The notes: a model not told the origin generated them from the letters alone. A DNA stretch of 64,000 nt from Foetidibacter luteolus (GCF_009650435.1 NZ_VVIP01000065.1:1-64000), one strand, 5' to 3'; numbered from the stretch's first letter, positions 26,976 through 36,506 are shown. Numbers and translations: made by a program.

Positions 26976-27086
26976 CAGCCAGCTCCGGCACCGCTTTACT
27001 CCCATCGCAAGCCACAGTTAAAGCCTCCTAGCTTCAAATCTTACGCAATTATACCAATTGCTTTTTAGTTTTCATTATCGCTGTAT

Positions 27087-27497
27087 TTATATTGCTTTTT
27101 TAAAAGGCTTAGATATGAATTGCAACAGTTGCTTTTTGTATATCACCAACAATGCAACACAGCAAAAAAGTACTATAAGGGCGTACGCAAATAACTGGCC
27201 ACCATCATCCTGTACTGCAATGCCCAGCTTAGTGAGATGAAAGCTAACCGCCCCAGCCATTAAACCGGCCCCCAACAGCGCACCCAGCGAAGTAGATGCC
27301 GGAATGAGAATGAGGACTGAGGCCAGCAGCTCAAGCACGCCGGTTGCTATACGCCCCCAGGGCTCCATGCCTAACTCTGAAAAAATATAAACTGATTCCG
27401 GTGCTGCCGAGAACTTAAAAAATAGCGTTTGCAGCATTATAACGGCAGCCACTAACCGCAGTATCCAGCGGCCAATATTCTTTTGTTGTTGTGTCAT
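27087..27497 (-). CDS. DoxX-family membrane protein
   Basis: 136 residues from ATG 27497. Four predicted membrane helices, with the DoxX pattern FKFSAAPESVYIFSELGMEPWGRIATGVLELLASVLILIP-type spacing (helix, short loop, helix). The family lies in the inner membrane and has been linked to redox or respiratory functions, without a fixed role. Third gene of a YHS-YHS-DoxX unit; its start overlaps the preceding stop by one base (TGATG). Confidence 0.8.
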   Translation of the reverse strand: MTQQQKNIGRWILRLVAAVIMLQTLFFKFSAAPESVYIFSELGMEPWGRIATGVLELLASVLILIPASTSLGALLGAGLMAGAVSFHLTKLGIAVQDDGGQLFAYALIVLFCCVALLVIYKKQLLQFISKPFKKAI

Positions 27498-27940
27498 CAC
27501 TGTTTGTCTTTAATCAAAGGCCACTGCGCATTGGCTTTTTCAATCAACTCCTGTTGATTTTTTGTCCAGCGCTCTTTAACCTTTGTGTTATAGTTGAAAT
27601 AAAGTTTGTCATCTACAATAGTCCATGTATCTGTTTCCGTGGGCGCCTTATGCCCTTCAGAAGTTCCGTAAGCACAATATCCTCCATACTGAGGGGCATA
27701 TCGCCCGGGGTTAGCTTTAAACGAATCAAGGTTAGCGGCAGAAGAAAAAAACCATGTCGCGTTTTTCCAGGTGTAGGCAAGGCTGTCTATTCCTTTCACC
27801 GGTTTCTGTTCTTTATAAAATGCTACGGGGTCGTACCCTCTGATGGCTTTTCCATCCGGGGCAAATATTTCATTGGTCTGTGCTTTTGCAATACCGGCAA
27901 ATAGTATCAAGGTAAAGCAGGAAAGGATGATTTTTTTCAT
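27497..27940 (-). CDS. Secreted YHS-domain protein (second of a pair)
   Basis: 147 residues with a signal peptide (MKKIILSCFTLILFAGIAKA). A single YHS-type domain: IRGYDPVAFYKEQKPVKG, TWFFSSAANLDSFKANPGRY and PQYGGYCAYGTSEGHKAP. YHS domains bind metals or sit next to metal-handling proteins; in secreted form the role is unknown. Overlaps the upstream YHS gene by four bases (ATGA) and is a likely tandem duplicate of it. Confidence 0.85.
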   Translation of the reverse strand: MKKIILSCFTLILFAGIAKAQTNEIFAPDGKAIRGYDPVAFYKEQKPVKGIDSLAYTWKNATWFFSSAANLDSFKANPGRYAPQYGGYCAYGTSEGHKAPTETDTWTIVDDKLYFNYNTKVKERWTKNQQELIEKANAQWPLIKDKQ

Positions 27941-28404
27941 GGTATGATTTTTTTCCAGTTAATATCTGCATTTGTTTTAAGACGTGCTTCGTCTTTGTTC
28001 CAGGCTTTTAAAGTATTATTGAAAAATTTGTTATAGAACAGGTATAGTTTACCATTAATAATCTTGAACGTTTCCGGATCCACTTCAACTTTTTCACCTT
28101 TGGCACCCATGGCATAGGCGCACCAGCCGCCATATTGCGGTTCATATTTTTCCGGCGTTGCATTGAAAATCTTTTGATTTTCTACAGATGCAAACCGGTA
28201 CAACAAACCGTTATAACTGGCGGTTATTTTTTCGTTGCCTTCTTTTGCTTTACCAGTGAAATAAGCCACGGGGTCATAACCCTGTATGGCTAATCCGGAC
28301 TTTTCGATGTTAAATTCTTTTTTACGGATAGCTGCCGTTGTTTGGGCGGTAAGACTGCCGGCTATTAAGTTCAACAGTGCTGTAATGATGATGAAATGCT
28401 TCAT
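27937..28404 (-). CDS. Secreted YHS-domain protein (first of a pair)
   Basis: 155 residues, signal peptide MKHFIIITALLNLIAGSLTA. YHS-type domain with IQGYDPVAYFTGKAKEG, LYRFASVENQKIFNATPEKY and PQYGGWCAYAMGAKG. About half the positions of its core match the downstream paralogue by eye. First gene of the YHS-YHS-DoxX unit, divergent from the two-component system 210 bases away, which may control it. Confidence 0.85.
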   Translation of the reverse strand: MKHFIIITALLNLIAGSLTAQTTAAIRKKEFNIEKSGLAIQGYDPVAYFTGKAKEGNEKITASYNGLLYRFASVENQKIFNATPEKYEPQYGGWCAYAMGAKGEKVEVDPETFKIINGKLYLFYNKFFNNTLKAWNKDEARLKTNADINWKKIIP

Positions 28405-28614
28405 TGAATGGTTACTTTAATGATATTGTTGATTGCAGGTAATGTGGTAAAACTATCAGGGTTTGGAAATTCCCGGAAAAAGAAGTTTCATGGTTTTGTT
28501 TTTTGATAATGCAAAATAAGCCAACCGGTATCCCAAAGCCGTCTCAGAAAGATAACAAAAGTATCACAGCCCTGTTTTATCTGTTTTTATTCTTCAATTT
28601 TGCTTAACCACACT

Positions 28615-29325
28615 ATGGACAATAAAAGAGTTTTGATAGCAGAAGATGATCCCAACATCATAGAGTTGCTTACGATACACCTCCGTGACCTGGGTTGTTA
28701 TGTACTTGCAGAAAGCAACGGGCAGAAAGCATTGGAACTTGCCAGGAATTCCCTGTTCGACCTAATCATACTTGACCTGATGTTACCGGGCCTCAGCGGC
28801 ATGGAGATATGCCGCAAAATAAGACAGGCTGACCATCACACACCCATCATGATGCTGACGGCGCTTTCCGAAGAAATTGATAAGGTAATGGGGCTTGAAA
28901 CCGGTGCGGATGATTATCTCACCAAACCCTTCAGCGTACGGGAATTTATTGCCAGGGTAAAAGTCATCTTCAGAAGGTCTGAAACCAGCCCCGAAACAAA
29001 CGAACAACAAACCAATCGCTCCCTGATTAAATGCAGCGGGCTGGAAATTGATATTGACAAAAGAAAGGTAATGCTTAATAACAACCGTATTGACCTGTCT
29101 CCAAAAGAGTTTGAGCTTATTACACTGCTTGCTTCCAACCCCGGGAAAAGCTATAGCAGGAAGCGTTTGCTGAACCTGGTATGGGGTTATGATTTTGAGG
29201 GATATGAGCACACGGTAAACAGCCACATCAACCGCCTGCGGGCCAAGATTGAACAGGATGTGGCGCACCCGAAATTTATCTTAACCACCTGGGGCATCGG
29301 CTACAGGTTTAATGAAGAACTATAG
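28615..29325 (+). CDS. OmpR-family response regulator
   Basis: 236 residues from ATG 28615 (an upstream TTG adds five). Receiver domain with acidic pocket Glu10/Asp11/Asp12 (IAEDDPN), phosphoacceptor Asp54 (LIILDLMLPG) and the conserved Lys in DDYLTKPFSVREF. C-terminal winged helix with LSPKEFELITLLASNPGK and HINRLRAKIEQD. DNA-binding regulator partnered with the histidine kinase that begins two bases after its stop. Confidence 0.93.
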   Translation: MDNKRVLIAEDDPNIIELLTIHLRDLGCYVLAESNGQKALELARNSLFDLIILDLMLPGLSGMEICRKIRQADHHTPIMMLTALSEEIDKVMGLETGADDYLTKPFSVREFIARVKVIFRRSETSPETNEQQTNRSLIKCSGLEIDIDKRKVMLNNNRIDLSPKEFELITLLASNPGKSYSRKRLLNLVWGYDFEGYEHTVNSHINRLRAKIEQDVAHPKFILTTWGIGYRFNEEL

Positions 29326-29327
29326 GC

Positions 29328-30800
29328 ATGTCAGTAAGAACCATTAGAGGAAACCTGCTTTTCTGGAAGATAACCGCTGTCTTCAGCGGCCTGCTGATTG
29401 TGCTGGGGATCGTTTTTGTTTTGATTGCATCAAAATTTTCGAATACTTATTATACAGCCGCCCACCAGGAATTATTTGGTGATATTGCCAGTCACCTTGC
29501 CACTTATACGCAACCTTTTAAAAACGGCAAACCGGATACTTCGGTAACGCATGATATCATCCATTCAACAATGGTAGCCAACCCAAGCGTGGAAGTTTAT
29601 TTGCTTGATACCGCGGGCAATATTCTTGATTATGTAGTTCCTGATACAACGGTGCAAATGCATCGTGTTGATATTAGTAAGGTAAAGCTGTGGTTAAGCA
29701 CAGATGATATGAGCCGGCCTATGGGCGATAACCCAAAGCAACCGGGAGAATTGAGTATTTTTTCCGTGGCGCCGGTATATGAGCGGCAACAGTTGACCGG
29801 TTATGTATATGCCGTGCTTGCCAGTGAAAAGCAACAGGAGATACTAAGGGCACTGGACAGCCACCTGTTTGTTAAGCTTAGCAGTTATATGTTTTTCGCA
29901 GCGCTGCTCGTGGCATTTATTGTGGGTATAGTTACTTTCTTTTTGATAACGGATAGCATCTGCCATATTGCCGGCGTAGTAACGCGTTTTAAAGAAGGGG
30001 ACCATGCTGCCCGCATAGAAGGCTTTGGCAAGGGGAATCTGGGCGTACTTACTTCCACCTTTAATGAAATGGCCGACGTAATTGTAGATAATATAGAGAA
30101 GATATCGGCTACGGATAAATTCAGGCAGGAGTTAATTGCTAACATTTCGCATGACCTGCGTACCCCACTGTCCATTATGCAGGGCTACATTGAAACCCTG
30201 ATGATGAAAAAAGAAAATCTTACCCGGGAAGAAAGGGACCGGTACCTTTCGGTGGTTTTTGACAGTAACAAAAAACTGTCGTTGCTCGTGGAACAACTTT
30301 TTCAGTATGCCAAACTTGAAGCCAATCTTATTATACCACAAAAAGAAGTGTTTTTACTTGAAGAGCTGGCTTCGGATATTATTGCAGCTTACCAGTTGAA
30401 GGCACAGGAAAAGAATATTCGTCTTTCGATAGAAAAGCCGTCAGGGCTATCTCCCGTATTCGCAGATATTGCGCTTACGGAAAGGGTGCTGCAAAATCTG
30501 CTGGACAATGCTTTCAAATTCACGCCCGGTGGCGGCGCCATTACGATACAGCTTTCTGCAATGCCCGGGGGTGTTAAAGTAGAAATCGCAGATACAGGTA
30601 TTGGGATACCGGCTGAAGAACAATCTTTTGTATTTGAGCGCTACAAGCAACTGGACAGAGAAGCTTCACCCAAAAAAGGCATGGGCATTGGCCTTGCCAT
30701 CGTGAAGAAAATACTGGAACTGCACCATGCACATATTAGTGTAACGAGTGAAATGGGAAAGGGTACCAGTTTTTGGTTTGAATTGCCGATAGCCAGCTAA
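29328..30800 (+). CDS. Membrane sensor histidine kinase
   Basis: 490 residues. Two membrane helices (about 12-35 and 190-210) enclose a periplasmic sensor of about 150 residues; a HAMP segment follows (VTRFKEGDHAARIEGFGKG), then HisKA with His275 (NISHDLRTPLSIMQGY) and an HATPase with N box (LQNLLDNAFKFTP), G1 (IADTGIGIPAEE) and G2 (KGMGIGLAIVKK). Complete and likely active. The signal is unknown; the divergent YHS/DoxX genes are candidate targets. Confidence 0.93.
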   Translation: MSVRTIRGNLLFWKITAVFSGLLIVLGIVFVLIASKFSNTYYTAAHQELFGDIASHLATYTQPFKNGKPDTSVTHDIIHSTMVANPSVEVYLLDTAGNILDYVVPDTTVQMHRVDISKVKLWLSTDDMSRPMGDNPKQPGELSIFSVAPVYERQQLTGYVYAVLASEKQQEILRALDSHLFVKLSSYMFFAALLVAFIVGIVTFFLITDSICHIAGVVTRFKEGDHAARIEGFGKGNLGVLTSTFNEMADVIVDNIEKISATDKFRQELIANISHDLRTPLSIMQGYIETLMMKKENLTREERDRYLSVVFDSNKKLSLLVEQLFQYAKLEANLIIPQKEVFLLEELASDIIAAYQLKAQEKNIRLSIEKPSGLSPVFADIALTERVLQNLLDNAFKFTPGGGAITIQLSAMPGGVKVEIADTGIGIPAEEQSFVFERYKQLDREASPKKGMGIGLAIVKKILELHHAHISVTSEMGKGTSFWFELPIAS

Positions 30801-30949
30801 AAAATGGGTTATTGTAAAAGTAAAACCGGTTTATAATCCTACAACATTCCATAAACTTTGAGCTATACTTTTTTGCAGCAATTTATCCTTGAGTGGTGCG
30901 TTGAATAAATGATCGCTTAAGCATGGGAAAAATATTCGTCCGCCCATTG

Positions 30950-32617
30950 TCAGCTTGCATCTTTCAGTACCTCACTGCATCTTTTAAGGGCAGCTTCAAA
31001 GCTGCTGGTTACATTGGCCTTTCCAATAGCGAATAAAAGCCGGGCCTCCCCCAGCGCCTGCCGTACCTGTTTACTGCCAACATCCGCCAATATAAGTTTA
31101 GTACCCTGACGCCTGGTTTCCTTGTGAACTTCGGCAATGGTTTTGATACCTGTAGCATCAATAATAGGCACCTGCCTCATTCGGATGATCAGCACTTTCG
31201 GCGGCTTCTCTATCAGCCTGATGGCGTCCTTAAATTTATAAACAGCGCCAAAAAAAAGTGGGCCGGTAATCTCAAAGACTTCCACTTCTGCGGGTATCCT
31301 GTAATTAGCTATGGTTTCCTTATCAGAAAGGTCATTTTTTTCATCGTTGGGCCCGGTGCTGATTAAGCTTACATCACTTATCTGTATCATCTTGCGCATA
31401 AAAAGAAAGGCTGCCAGTACCATCCCGATCTCAATAGCCACAATCAGGTCTACGAATACGGTGAGTAAAAAACTTGCCAGCAAAACAGCCCTGTCGCTTT
31501 TCGGCCCTTTGAACACGGCAATAAAATGCTCCCATTCACTCATATTGTACGCAACTGCCACTAACACACCTGCCAGTGTTGCCATGGGGATCAATGCAGC
31601 CCATTTTCCAAAAAACAGCATGATGAGCAAAAGGGTAAGCGCATGTATCATGCCGGCTACCGGTGTACGGCCTCCATTCTTAACATTGGCTGCCGTTCTT
31701 GCTATAGCACCGGTTGCCGGAATTCCCCCAAAAACGGAAGAACATATATTGGCAACTCCCTGCGCTATCAGCTCTGTATTAGACCTGTGGTTGCCGCCTG
31801 TCATACCATCGGCTACCACGGCAGACAATAGGGATTCAATGCCGCCCAATAGCGCGATGGCAAATGCAGGCTGTATCAAACTCTTTAAAGTGCTAAGATC
31901 AAGTGCCGGTATGCCGGGGGCCGGCAAAGAAAACGGAATGTCGCCAAAACGGCTCCCGATTGTGTCAACAGGTAAATGGAGAAAGTGTACGGCTGCGGCT
32001 GTAACAATTATCGCCATAAGCGAGCCCGGCACTTTGTGTGTCAGTTTAGGCCAAAATAAAATTATTCCTGCGGTGGCAATGGCAACAAATAAGGCATACT
32101 TATTAACCGAATGAACATGGGTGGCATAGCTTTTCCATTTATCTACAAAATCCGCCGGTACAGCCCCCATTTCCAATCCAAGCAAATCTTTTACCTGGGA
32201 AGAAAAAATGATCAGCGCAATACCACTGGTAAACCCTGTTATTAACGGATACGGAATGTATTTTATGATCGCTCCCAGTTTGGCAAAGCCCATGCCCGTA
32301 AGCATTAAACCCGCCAAAAATGTGGCAATAACGAGGCCATTTACACCATGCTGCTGCACTATCCCGTAAACGATAACAATAAAAGCGCCGGTTGGCCCGC
32401 CTATCTGCACCTTACTGCCTCCTAAAGCAGAAATTACAAAGCCGGCAATAATGGCCGTGTACACACCTTTTTCAGGAGATACGCCAGATGCAATAGCAAA
32501 AGCGATAGCCAGCGGCAAGGCTATGATGCCAACAATAATCCCCGACAGTATATCCTGTACAAACTGGGGTCTGCGGTACCCCCTCAGCGTATCTACAAGT
32601 TTCGGTTTGAATATCAA
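30950..32617 (-). CDS. SulP-family anion transporter with STAS domain
   Basis: 555 residues. About twelve membrane segments with the SulP pattern DILSGIIVGIIALPLAIAFAIASG and FVISALGGSKVQIGGPTGAF, then a cytosolic STAS domain (VFEITGPLFFGAVYKF; LIIRMRQVPIIDATG). Members carry sulphate, bicarbonate or other anions; cargo is not evident. The start is a TTG whose TTGA overlaps the stop of the preceding small gene; no ATG is available before the first conserved segment. Confidence 0.88.
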   Translation of the reverse strand: MIFKPKLVDTLRGYRRPQFVQDILSGIIVGIIALPLAIAFAIASGVSPEKGVYTAIIAGFVISALGGSKVQIGGPTGAFIVIVYGIVQQHGVNGLVIATFLAGLMLTGMGFAKLGAIIKYIPYPLITGFTSGIALIIFSSQVKDLLGLEMGAVPADFVDKWKSYATHVHSVNKYALFVAIATAGIILFWPKLTHKVPGSLMAIIVTAAAVHFLHLPVDTIGSRFGDIPFSLPAPGIPALDLSTLKSLIQPAFAIALLGGIESLLSAVVADGMTGGNHRSNTELIAQGVANICSSVFGGIPATGAIARTAANVKNGGRTPVAGMIHALTLLLIMLFFGKWAALIPMATLAGVLVAVAYNMSEWEHFIAVFKGPKSDRAVLLASFLLTVFVDLIVAIEIGMVLAAFLFMRKMIQISDVSLISTGPNDEKNDLSDKETIANYRIPAEVEVFEITGPLFFGAVYKFKDAIRLIEKPPKVLIIRMRQVPIIDATGIKTIAEVHKETRRQGTKLILADVGSKQVRQALGEARLLFAIGKANVTSSFEAALKRCSEVLKDAS

Positions 32618-32847
32618 CTGCGGTTAATTTTATATCCGGCCTTCGTTTCCAGGCCGCGTTTCATCTTGCTGAAATACATTTTTGCCGTTATGATATTGCG
32701 CCATTTCATCGTATTATCAATAACATTTGTTACAATTTCCGGCCATTCTGCGGATAAGATTTTCACTAACAGCTTATAAGCTTCCAGTTGCAGCATGGTT
32801 GGCATATTAAAAGTTTGCAGGATAAACGTTATACTGCCATTGCTCAA
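32614..32847 (-). CDS. Small hypothetical protein between methyltransferase and SulP genes
   Basis: 77 residues from TTG 32847 (or 63 from ATG 32805). It contains MPTMLQLEAYKLLVKILSAE and a basic C-terminus; no signal, helix bundle or known family was recognised. The reason to keep it is position: TTGA overlaps with the genes on both sides suggest translational coupling. Confidence 0.5.
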   Translation of the reverse strand: MSNGSITFILQTFNMPTMLQLEAYKLLVKILSAEWPEIVTNVIDNTMKWRNIITAKMYFSKMKRGLETKAGYKINRS

Positions 32848-33455
32848 TCGGTCTTTATCCAGAATTTTAAAAGGTTGCTCATTTCCGTTCCTACAACATG
32901 AAAATCCGGGGGTATCTCATTTTCCATACTATGAAAAGTGGCAAGCCTTGCGCCTGCGGGCAATTGGTCCAGTTGCCTGAATAAATAGCGGCTGTAGTAG
33001 TTATAGAGTTCTCCGGAGTAAGCAATACTGTCATCAATTCTTGCCGTGGTTTCCAGGTTTTCGTGAAAGGAGTTGTAAAAGTAAAAGTGGTCATAGTCCC
33101 TCAAATCCAGTTGGGTAAAGTTCCCATGTAAAAAAGAAACATTTTCAAAACCCAACTCATCTCTGGCGGTTTCCGCATACCCAACTAGGTCTCTCCTTTG
33201 TTCTATGCCATAATACAGCGCATCCGGTTTAAAATAGGCTGCTCCCAAACAAAACTTGCCAATGCCGCATCCGATATCCAGTATCCTCGCTCCGGGTTCT
33301 GCAGCCAGGAACCTGCTTGCTTTTTGTACAACTGTCAGCGGTGTCCAGTGCCTGCGGGCAAGCGCCTGCATCGGCGCAGGGTAAAGCTGGTGAAACTGGT
33401 AATCCGACTGAAACCATGTATCTACATTATGCGGAGCAAAACTGGGTCGCTGCAT
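32844..33455 (-). CDS. Class I SAM-dependent methyltransferase
   Basis: 203 residues. Motif I is ILDIGCGIGKFCLGAA near residue 77, with the acidic end of strand 2 in YYGIEQRRDLVGYAE and the post-motif YDHFYFYNSFHENLE. The fold is that of small-molecule or protein methyltransferases; substrate unknown. First gene of a three-gene overlapping unit ending in the SulP transporter. Confidence 0.83.
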   Translation of the reverse strand: MQRPSFAPHNVDTWFQSDYQFHQLYPAPMQALARRHWTPLTVVQKASRFLAAEPGARILDIGCGIGKFCLGAAYFKPDALYYGIEQRRDLVGYAETARDELGFENVSFLHGNFTQLDLRDYDHFYFYNSFHENLETTARIDDSIAYSGELYNYYSRYLFRQLDQLPAGARLATFHSMENEIPPDFHVVGTEMSNLLKFWIKTD

Positions 33456-33518
33456 ACTTTACCTTAGCATTTTCTTTTTTGAACTAATTTGTACTGTTTC
33501 GCCGCTGCAATATTTTTT

Positions 33519-33641
33519 AGGGGGTGTCCCTCGTACCTCGGGCCGGGCTTTTCGCTATTACTCCGGCACAAAAGCCCTGCTGCGAAGGCCTCACCGGGGT
33601 AACCGCTTCAATCCCTCACCCGAAAGTGCAGCACGCTACTG
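33519..33641 (-). repeat. R1 repeat, copy 3
   Basis: Minus-strand copy, complete. Read in R1 direction: GCTGCACTTTCGGGTGAGGG, ATTGAAGCGGTTACCCCGGT, GCCGGAGTAATAGCGAAAAG, CCCGGCCCGAGGTACGAGGG, ACACCCCC. The remainder of the 536-base gap 33456-33991 holds no gene. Confidence 0.8.
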
Positions 33642-33991
33642 CTTTTGCGGGCAGGTTTTATACAAGTAAATGAGAATGTAATAACCATTCGTATAAAAGA
33701 TCGCCATTAAATCACCTTGCTTTTACAGGCCGCCGTTTTTAGAAAATATTACTTGCTTAACCAGTTTTATACCCGCCAATCTAAGCGGGCATACACAAGC
33801 ATAGGCAATGGTTCCTTTAAAGTCAATCCATCATGTGAGGCCTATAAAACAAATCTTTTCTAACTGCCCCCCGGTCATCATGCTGCAAAGCTATCACTGG
33901 TATTTACAGCCTGCGGTAAACCTTATCACCTTTAAAAGTGATATTTTTCAATTTTTTATTGCTGCCCAACTAAGTAGCTTTGAGCAGCATC

Positions 33992-34699
33992 ATGAGTATC
34001 AATGGTCTTTTTCCAATTGACAAATGGGATTTTAAATCTGCCTCTGTCCTTGCCGGGTTGCCGCCGGGGGATTTGGCACTGCTGATGGCTGACCGGCAGG
34101 AACAACTTTACAAAAAGGGAGAAACAGTTTTCAGGGAAGGGACATATCCTGCAGGGATTTTTTTCATTGTCCGCGGAAAAATTAAAAAATTCAAGATAGA
34201 TGAACAGAGCAGGGAGCAGATTATTTATGTGGCGAATACGGGCGAACTGATCGGCTACCACGCAGTACTGTCCGAAGGGCGATACCCGGATTCGGCTGCC
34301 GCACTGGAAGATTCCATCATTGCGTTTATAGCCCGGCAAAATTTTACAGAGGCGCTTCATCAATCTGTTGTCCTCAACCAGCGGCTCTTAAAAACCCTTG
34401 CTCATGAATTTGCTGTGCTGGCTAACAGCCTCTCGTTGTTTTCGCAGAAATCAGTGAGGGAAAGGCTGGCTCTTCAACTGATTGTTATCAGGGAAAAATA
34501 CAAGGAAAGTTTTCAGCCGGGAATGCTGGTGGAGATCAACCTTTCAAGGGAAGACCTGGCCAGCCTGGTAGGAACAGCCCGCGAAAATGTTGTCCGCATT
34601 CTTTCTGAGTTCAGGCAGCAAGGCATTGTAGAAACCAAAGGCAGGAAAATTATGGTTAAGGATGTAGCCAGGCTTATCGCTATTGCAAATTATAGATAA
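33992..34699 (+). CDS. Crp/Fnr-family transcriptional regulator
   Basis: 235 residues from ATG 33992. N-terminal cyclic-nucleotide-binding-like beta-roll (GETVFREGTYPAGIFFIVRG), long dimer helix, and a C-terminal HTH_Crp (NLSREDLASLVGTARENVVR then ILSEFRQQGIVETKGRKIMV). No Fnr-type Cys cluster near the N-terminus, so oxygen sensing by an iron-sulphur cluster is unlikely. A TAGCTTTG box at 33975-33982 could be its promoter, leaving almost no leader. Confidence 0.88.
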   Translation: MSINGLFPIDKWDFKSASVLAGLPPGDLALLMADRQEQLYKKGETVFREGTYPAGIFFIVRGKIKKFKIDEQSREQIIYVANTGELIGYHAVLSEGRYPDSAAALEDSIIAFIARQNFTEALHQSVVLNQRLLKTLAHEFAVLANSLSLFSQKSVRERLALQLIVIREKYKESFQPGMLVEINLSREDLASLVGTARENVVRILSEFRQQGIVETKGRKIMVKDVARLIAIANYR

Positions 34700-34716
34700 A
34701 TGGCGATCCTCCCTGT

Positions 34717-35022
34717 TTATTTTTCATTGCGGCATTCCCAGGAAACAATATCGTTATCCATGCGGATATGGACAATGTACAGCCGCGAGATTTTAATTTG
34801 ACGCTTTTTGAGTACTGCCGACTTAACACCAACTATTCCCCCTTCGGCAAACAGGCTGGTCAGAATCTGCACTTCAGGCAAGTCAATATTAATAAACTCG
34901 AATTTCAGATAATGATGACCGGATTTATCGCACTCACATGTGGTAAGCGTACGAAAACTGAACTCTTTTTCGATCAGTAATTTATCCGGCTCCCTTGATA
35001 TGACTGTCTGTGCTGGGTTCAT
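34717..35022 (-). CDS. Hypothetical small protein
   Basis: 101 residues from ATG 35022 (an ATG at 35073 would add 17). Contains LLIEKEFSFRTLTTCECDKS and HHYLKFEFINIDLPE, suggesting a small beta-rich domain. No family recognised. It converges on the Crp-type gene 17 bases away. Confidence 0.4.
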   Translation of the reverse strand: MNPAQTVISREPDKLLIEKEFSFRTLTTCECDKSGHHYLKFEFINIDLPEVQILTSLFAEGGIVGVKSAVLKKRQIKISRLYIVHIRMDNDIVSWECRNEK

Positions 35023-35327
35023 GTTACAATTAAATGCTGGCCCTTTGCAATCGCAAAGGCCTGCATACCGCAAACTTTTACTTTGCCAAAGCTAAACAGG
35101 ATACATCCTGAAAAAGTTGATAAAAATCACTTTGGCATACTGTGGTTTCGCCGGAATGGCGGCCCGGTTGTGTCACTTGTACCCGGCAACTTTCCTTAAC
35201 AACAAATGCAGCACCCGGAAGCATTACAGGTATACTTTGCCCGCTGTTCACCATACTCAACAGGCTTCACAGTTATATACCTGTCACCGGTAGCCTGGGC
35301 CGCCTGTAGTTAGTGACAAAATTCTTT

Positions 35328-35335
35328 TAGATTTG
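35328..35335 (+). promoter_or_regulatory. Promoter -7 box of the HAD phosphatase gene
   Basis: TAGATTTG matches the Bacteroidota TAnnTTTG element and ends five bases before the ATG at 35340, so the transcript would be leaderless or nearly so. Confidence 0.5.
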
Positions 35336-35339
35336 CGCC

Positions 35340-35954
35340 ATGCAACCAATCAAAAATATCATATTCGACTTGGGGGGAATTTTTTTGAACATAGATTACC
35401 CCAAAACAGAAAAGGCGTTTATAGATATGGGGGTTACCCATTTCCCCACGCTTTACACGCAACACCATGCTTCAGATATTTTTGAACTGCTGGAAACCGG
35501 TAAAATTACACCCGGGGAATTTTATGAAGGTTTTAGGGAGGCATCGGGCGTTACCCTTACCGATGAACAGATCCACAGTGCCTGGAATGCCATGCTGCTT
35601 GATTTTCCTGTAGAAAGAATTGAGTGGCTGGAAGGCATAAAAGACAAATACAAAGTTTTCCTTTTCTCCAATACCAACAGGATCCATTATGATGTATTCC
35701 GCGAAATTTACCGTAAAGACACCGGCCGGCAGGACTTTGACAGTAATTTCATCAAAGCGTATTATTCCCACGACCTGGGCCTGAGAAAGCCTTATCCTGA
35801 ATCATTCCGGAAAATTCTTGAAGAACAGGGGCTGCTGGCGGGAGAAACACTGTTTATAGACGATACTGTTTCCAACATTGAAGGAGCAAAAAAGGCAGGT
35901 TTGCAAACCATTCACCTGGTACCCCCATCTTCTGTATTGCAACTTGATTTATAA
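35340..35954 (+). CDS. HAD-superfamily phosphatase (YihX-like)
   Basis: 204 residues. Motif I IIFDLGGIFLNID has the nucleophile Asp, with Gly in place of the second Asp. Motif II is FLFSNTNR, motif III lies around LGLRKPYPESFRKIL and motif IV is TLFIDDTVSNIEGA. The alpha-helical cap between motifs I and II matches the YihX group, which dephosphorylates sugar phosphates such as glucose-1-phosphate. Cytosolic, no operon partner. Confidence 0.85.
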   Translation: MQPIKNIIFDLGGIFLNIDYPKTEKAFIDMGVTHFPTLYTQHHASDIFELLETGKITPGEFYEGFREASGVTLTDEQIHSAWNAMLLDFPVERIEWLEGIKDKYKVFLFSNTNRIHYDVFREIYRKDTGRQDFDSNFIKAYYSHDLGLRKPYPESFRKILEEQGLLAGETLFIDDTVSNIEGAKKAGLQTIHLVPPSSVLQLDL

Positions 35955-35983
35955 TCCGGCTAAAAGCGGTCGAAAAAAACAGC

Positions 35984-36223
35984 TTATTTCACTTCTTCAT
36001 ACTCAATGTATTCGCCATCGGTAGTGGTAGTAGAAGATTTGCCGGGGGGCTCTGGTGACTGAGCGTTATTTCTCTGGCTGCGCATCTGCTGTTCCTGGGC
36101 TTCCTGCATTTCGCGAATTTTACTTTTTACCTGGGAGGTTGCTTTTGAAACCGGCAAAATAAAATCGAAAATGAGCTTGTACAGCATGTAAAACAGGAAT
36201 ATGTAAAGCAATATTTTCAACAT
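35984..36223 (-). CDS. DUF4834 family protein
   Basis: 79 residues: one N-terminal membrane helix (LKILLYIFLFYMLYKLIFDF), a charged helical stretch rich in Gln and Glu, and an acidic tail ending EYIEYEEVK. This is the shape of DUF4834, a Bacteroidota-only small membrane protein of unknown role. Converges with the HAD gene, 29 bases away. Confidence 0.75.
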   Translation of the reverse strand: MLKILLYIFLFYMLYKLIFDFILPVSKATSQVKSKIREMQEAQEQQMRSQRNNAQSPEPPGKSSTTTTDGEYIEYEEVK

Positions 36224-36310
36224 GTTGTAAAGTTAACGGCGTTGTATTAATGAAATGCTCATAAAATGTTAAACGGCTGTTCAAAATATACCCGCATGGC
36301 CAGGGATATG

Positions 36311-36415
36311 CAGGCTGCCGCGTGAGGGATTGAAGCGGCTACCCCGCTGAAGGCGTTGTGCGTTTGCCATTTGTGGCGGAGTAGTAGCGGAAAGCCCGGC
36401 CCTTTGGGCACGCCC
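36311..36415 (+). repeat. R1 repeat, copy 4
   Basis: GCGTGAGGGATTGAAGCGGC, TACCCCGCTGAAGGCG, GTGGCGGAGTAGTAGCGG, AAAGCCCGGCCC, in R1 order, with a different variable arm. The tail is shortened (TTTGGGCACGCCCGAAA). Confidence 0.75.
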
Positions 36416-36506
36416 GAAATTTCTTTCCGGATTTTGTATTTGTATCCTGTATGTTACCGCATTACAGATGCTATTTTAAAATTTGGAAGCTATTGATTAA
36501 TTATGC

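Noticed and set aside
35078..35260. 60-residue minus-strand frame upstream of the hypothetical gene at 34717
   Set aside because: Too little evidence: no homology recognised and no coding signature beyond being open.
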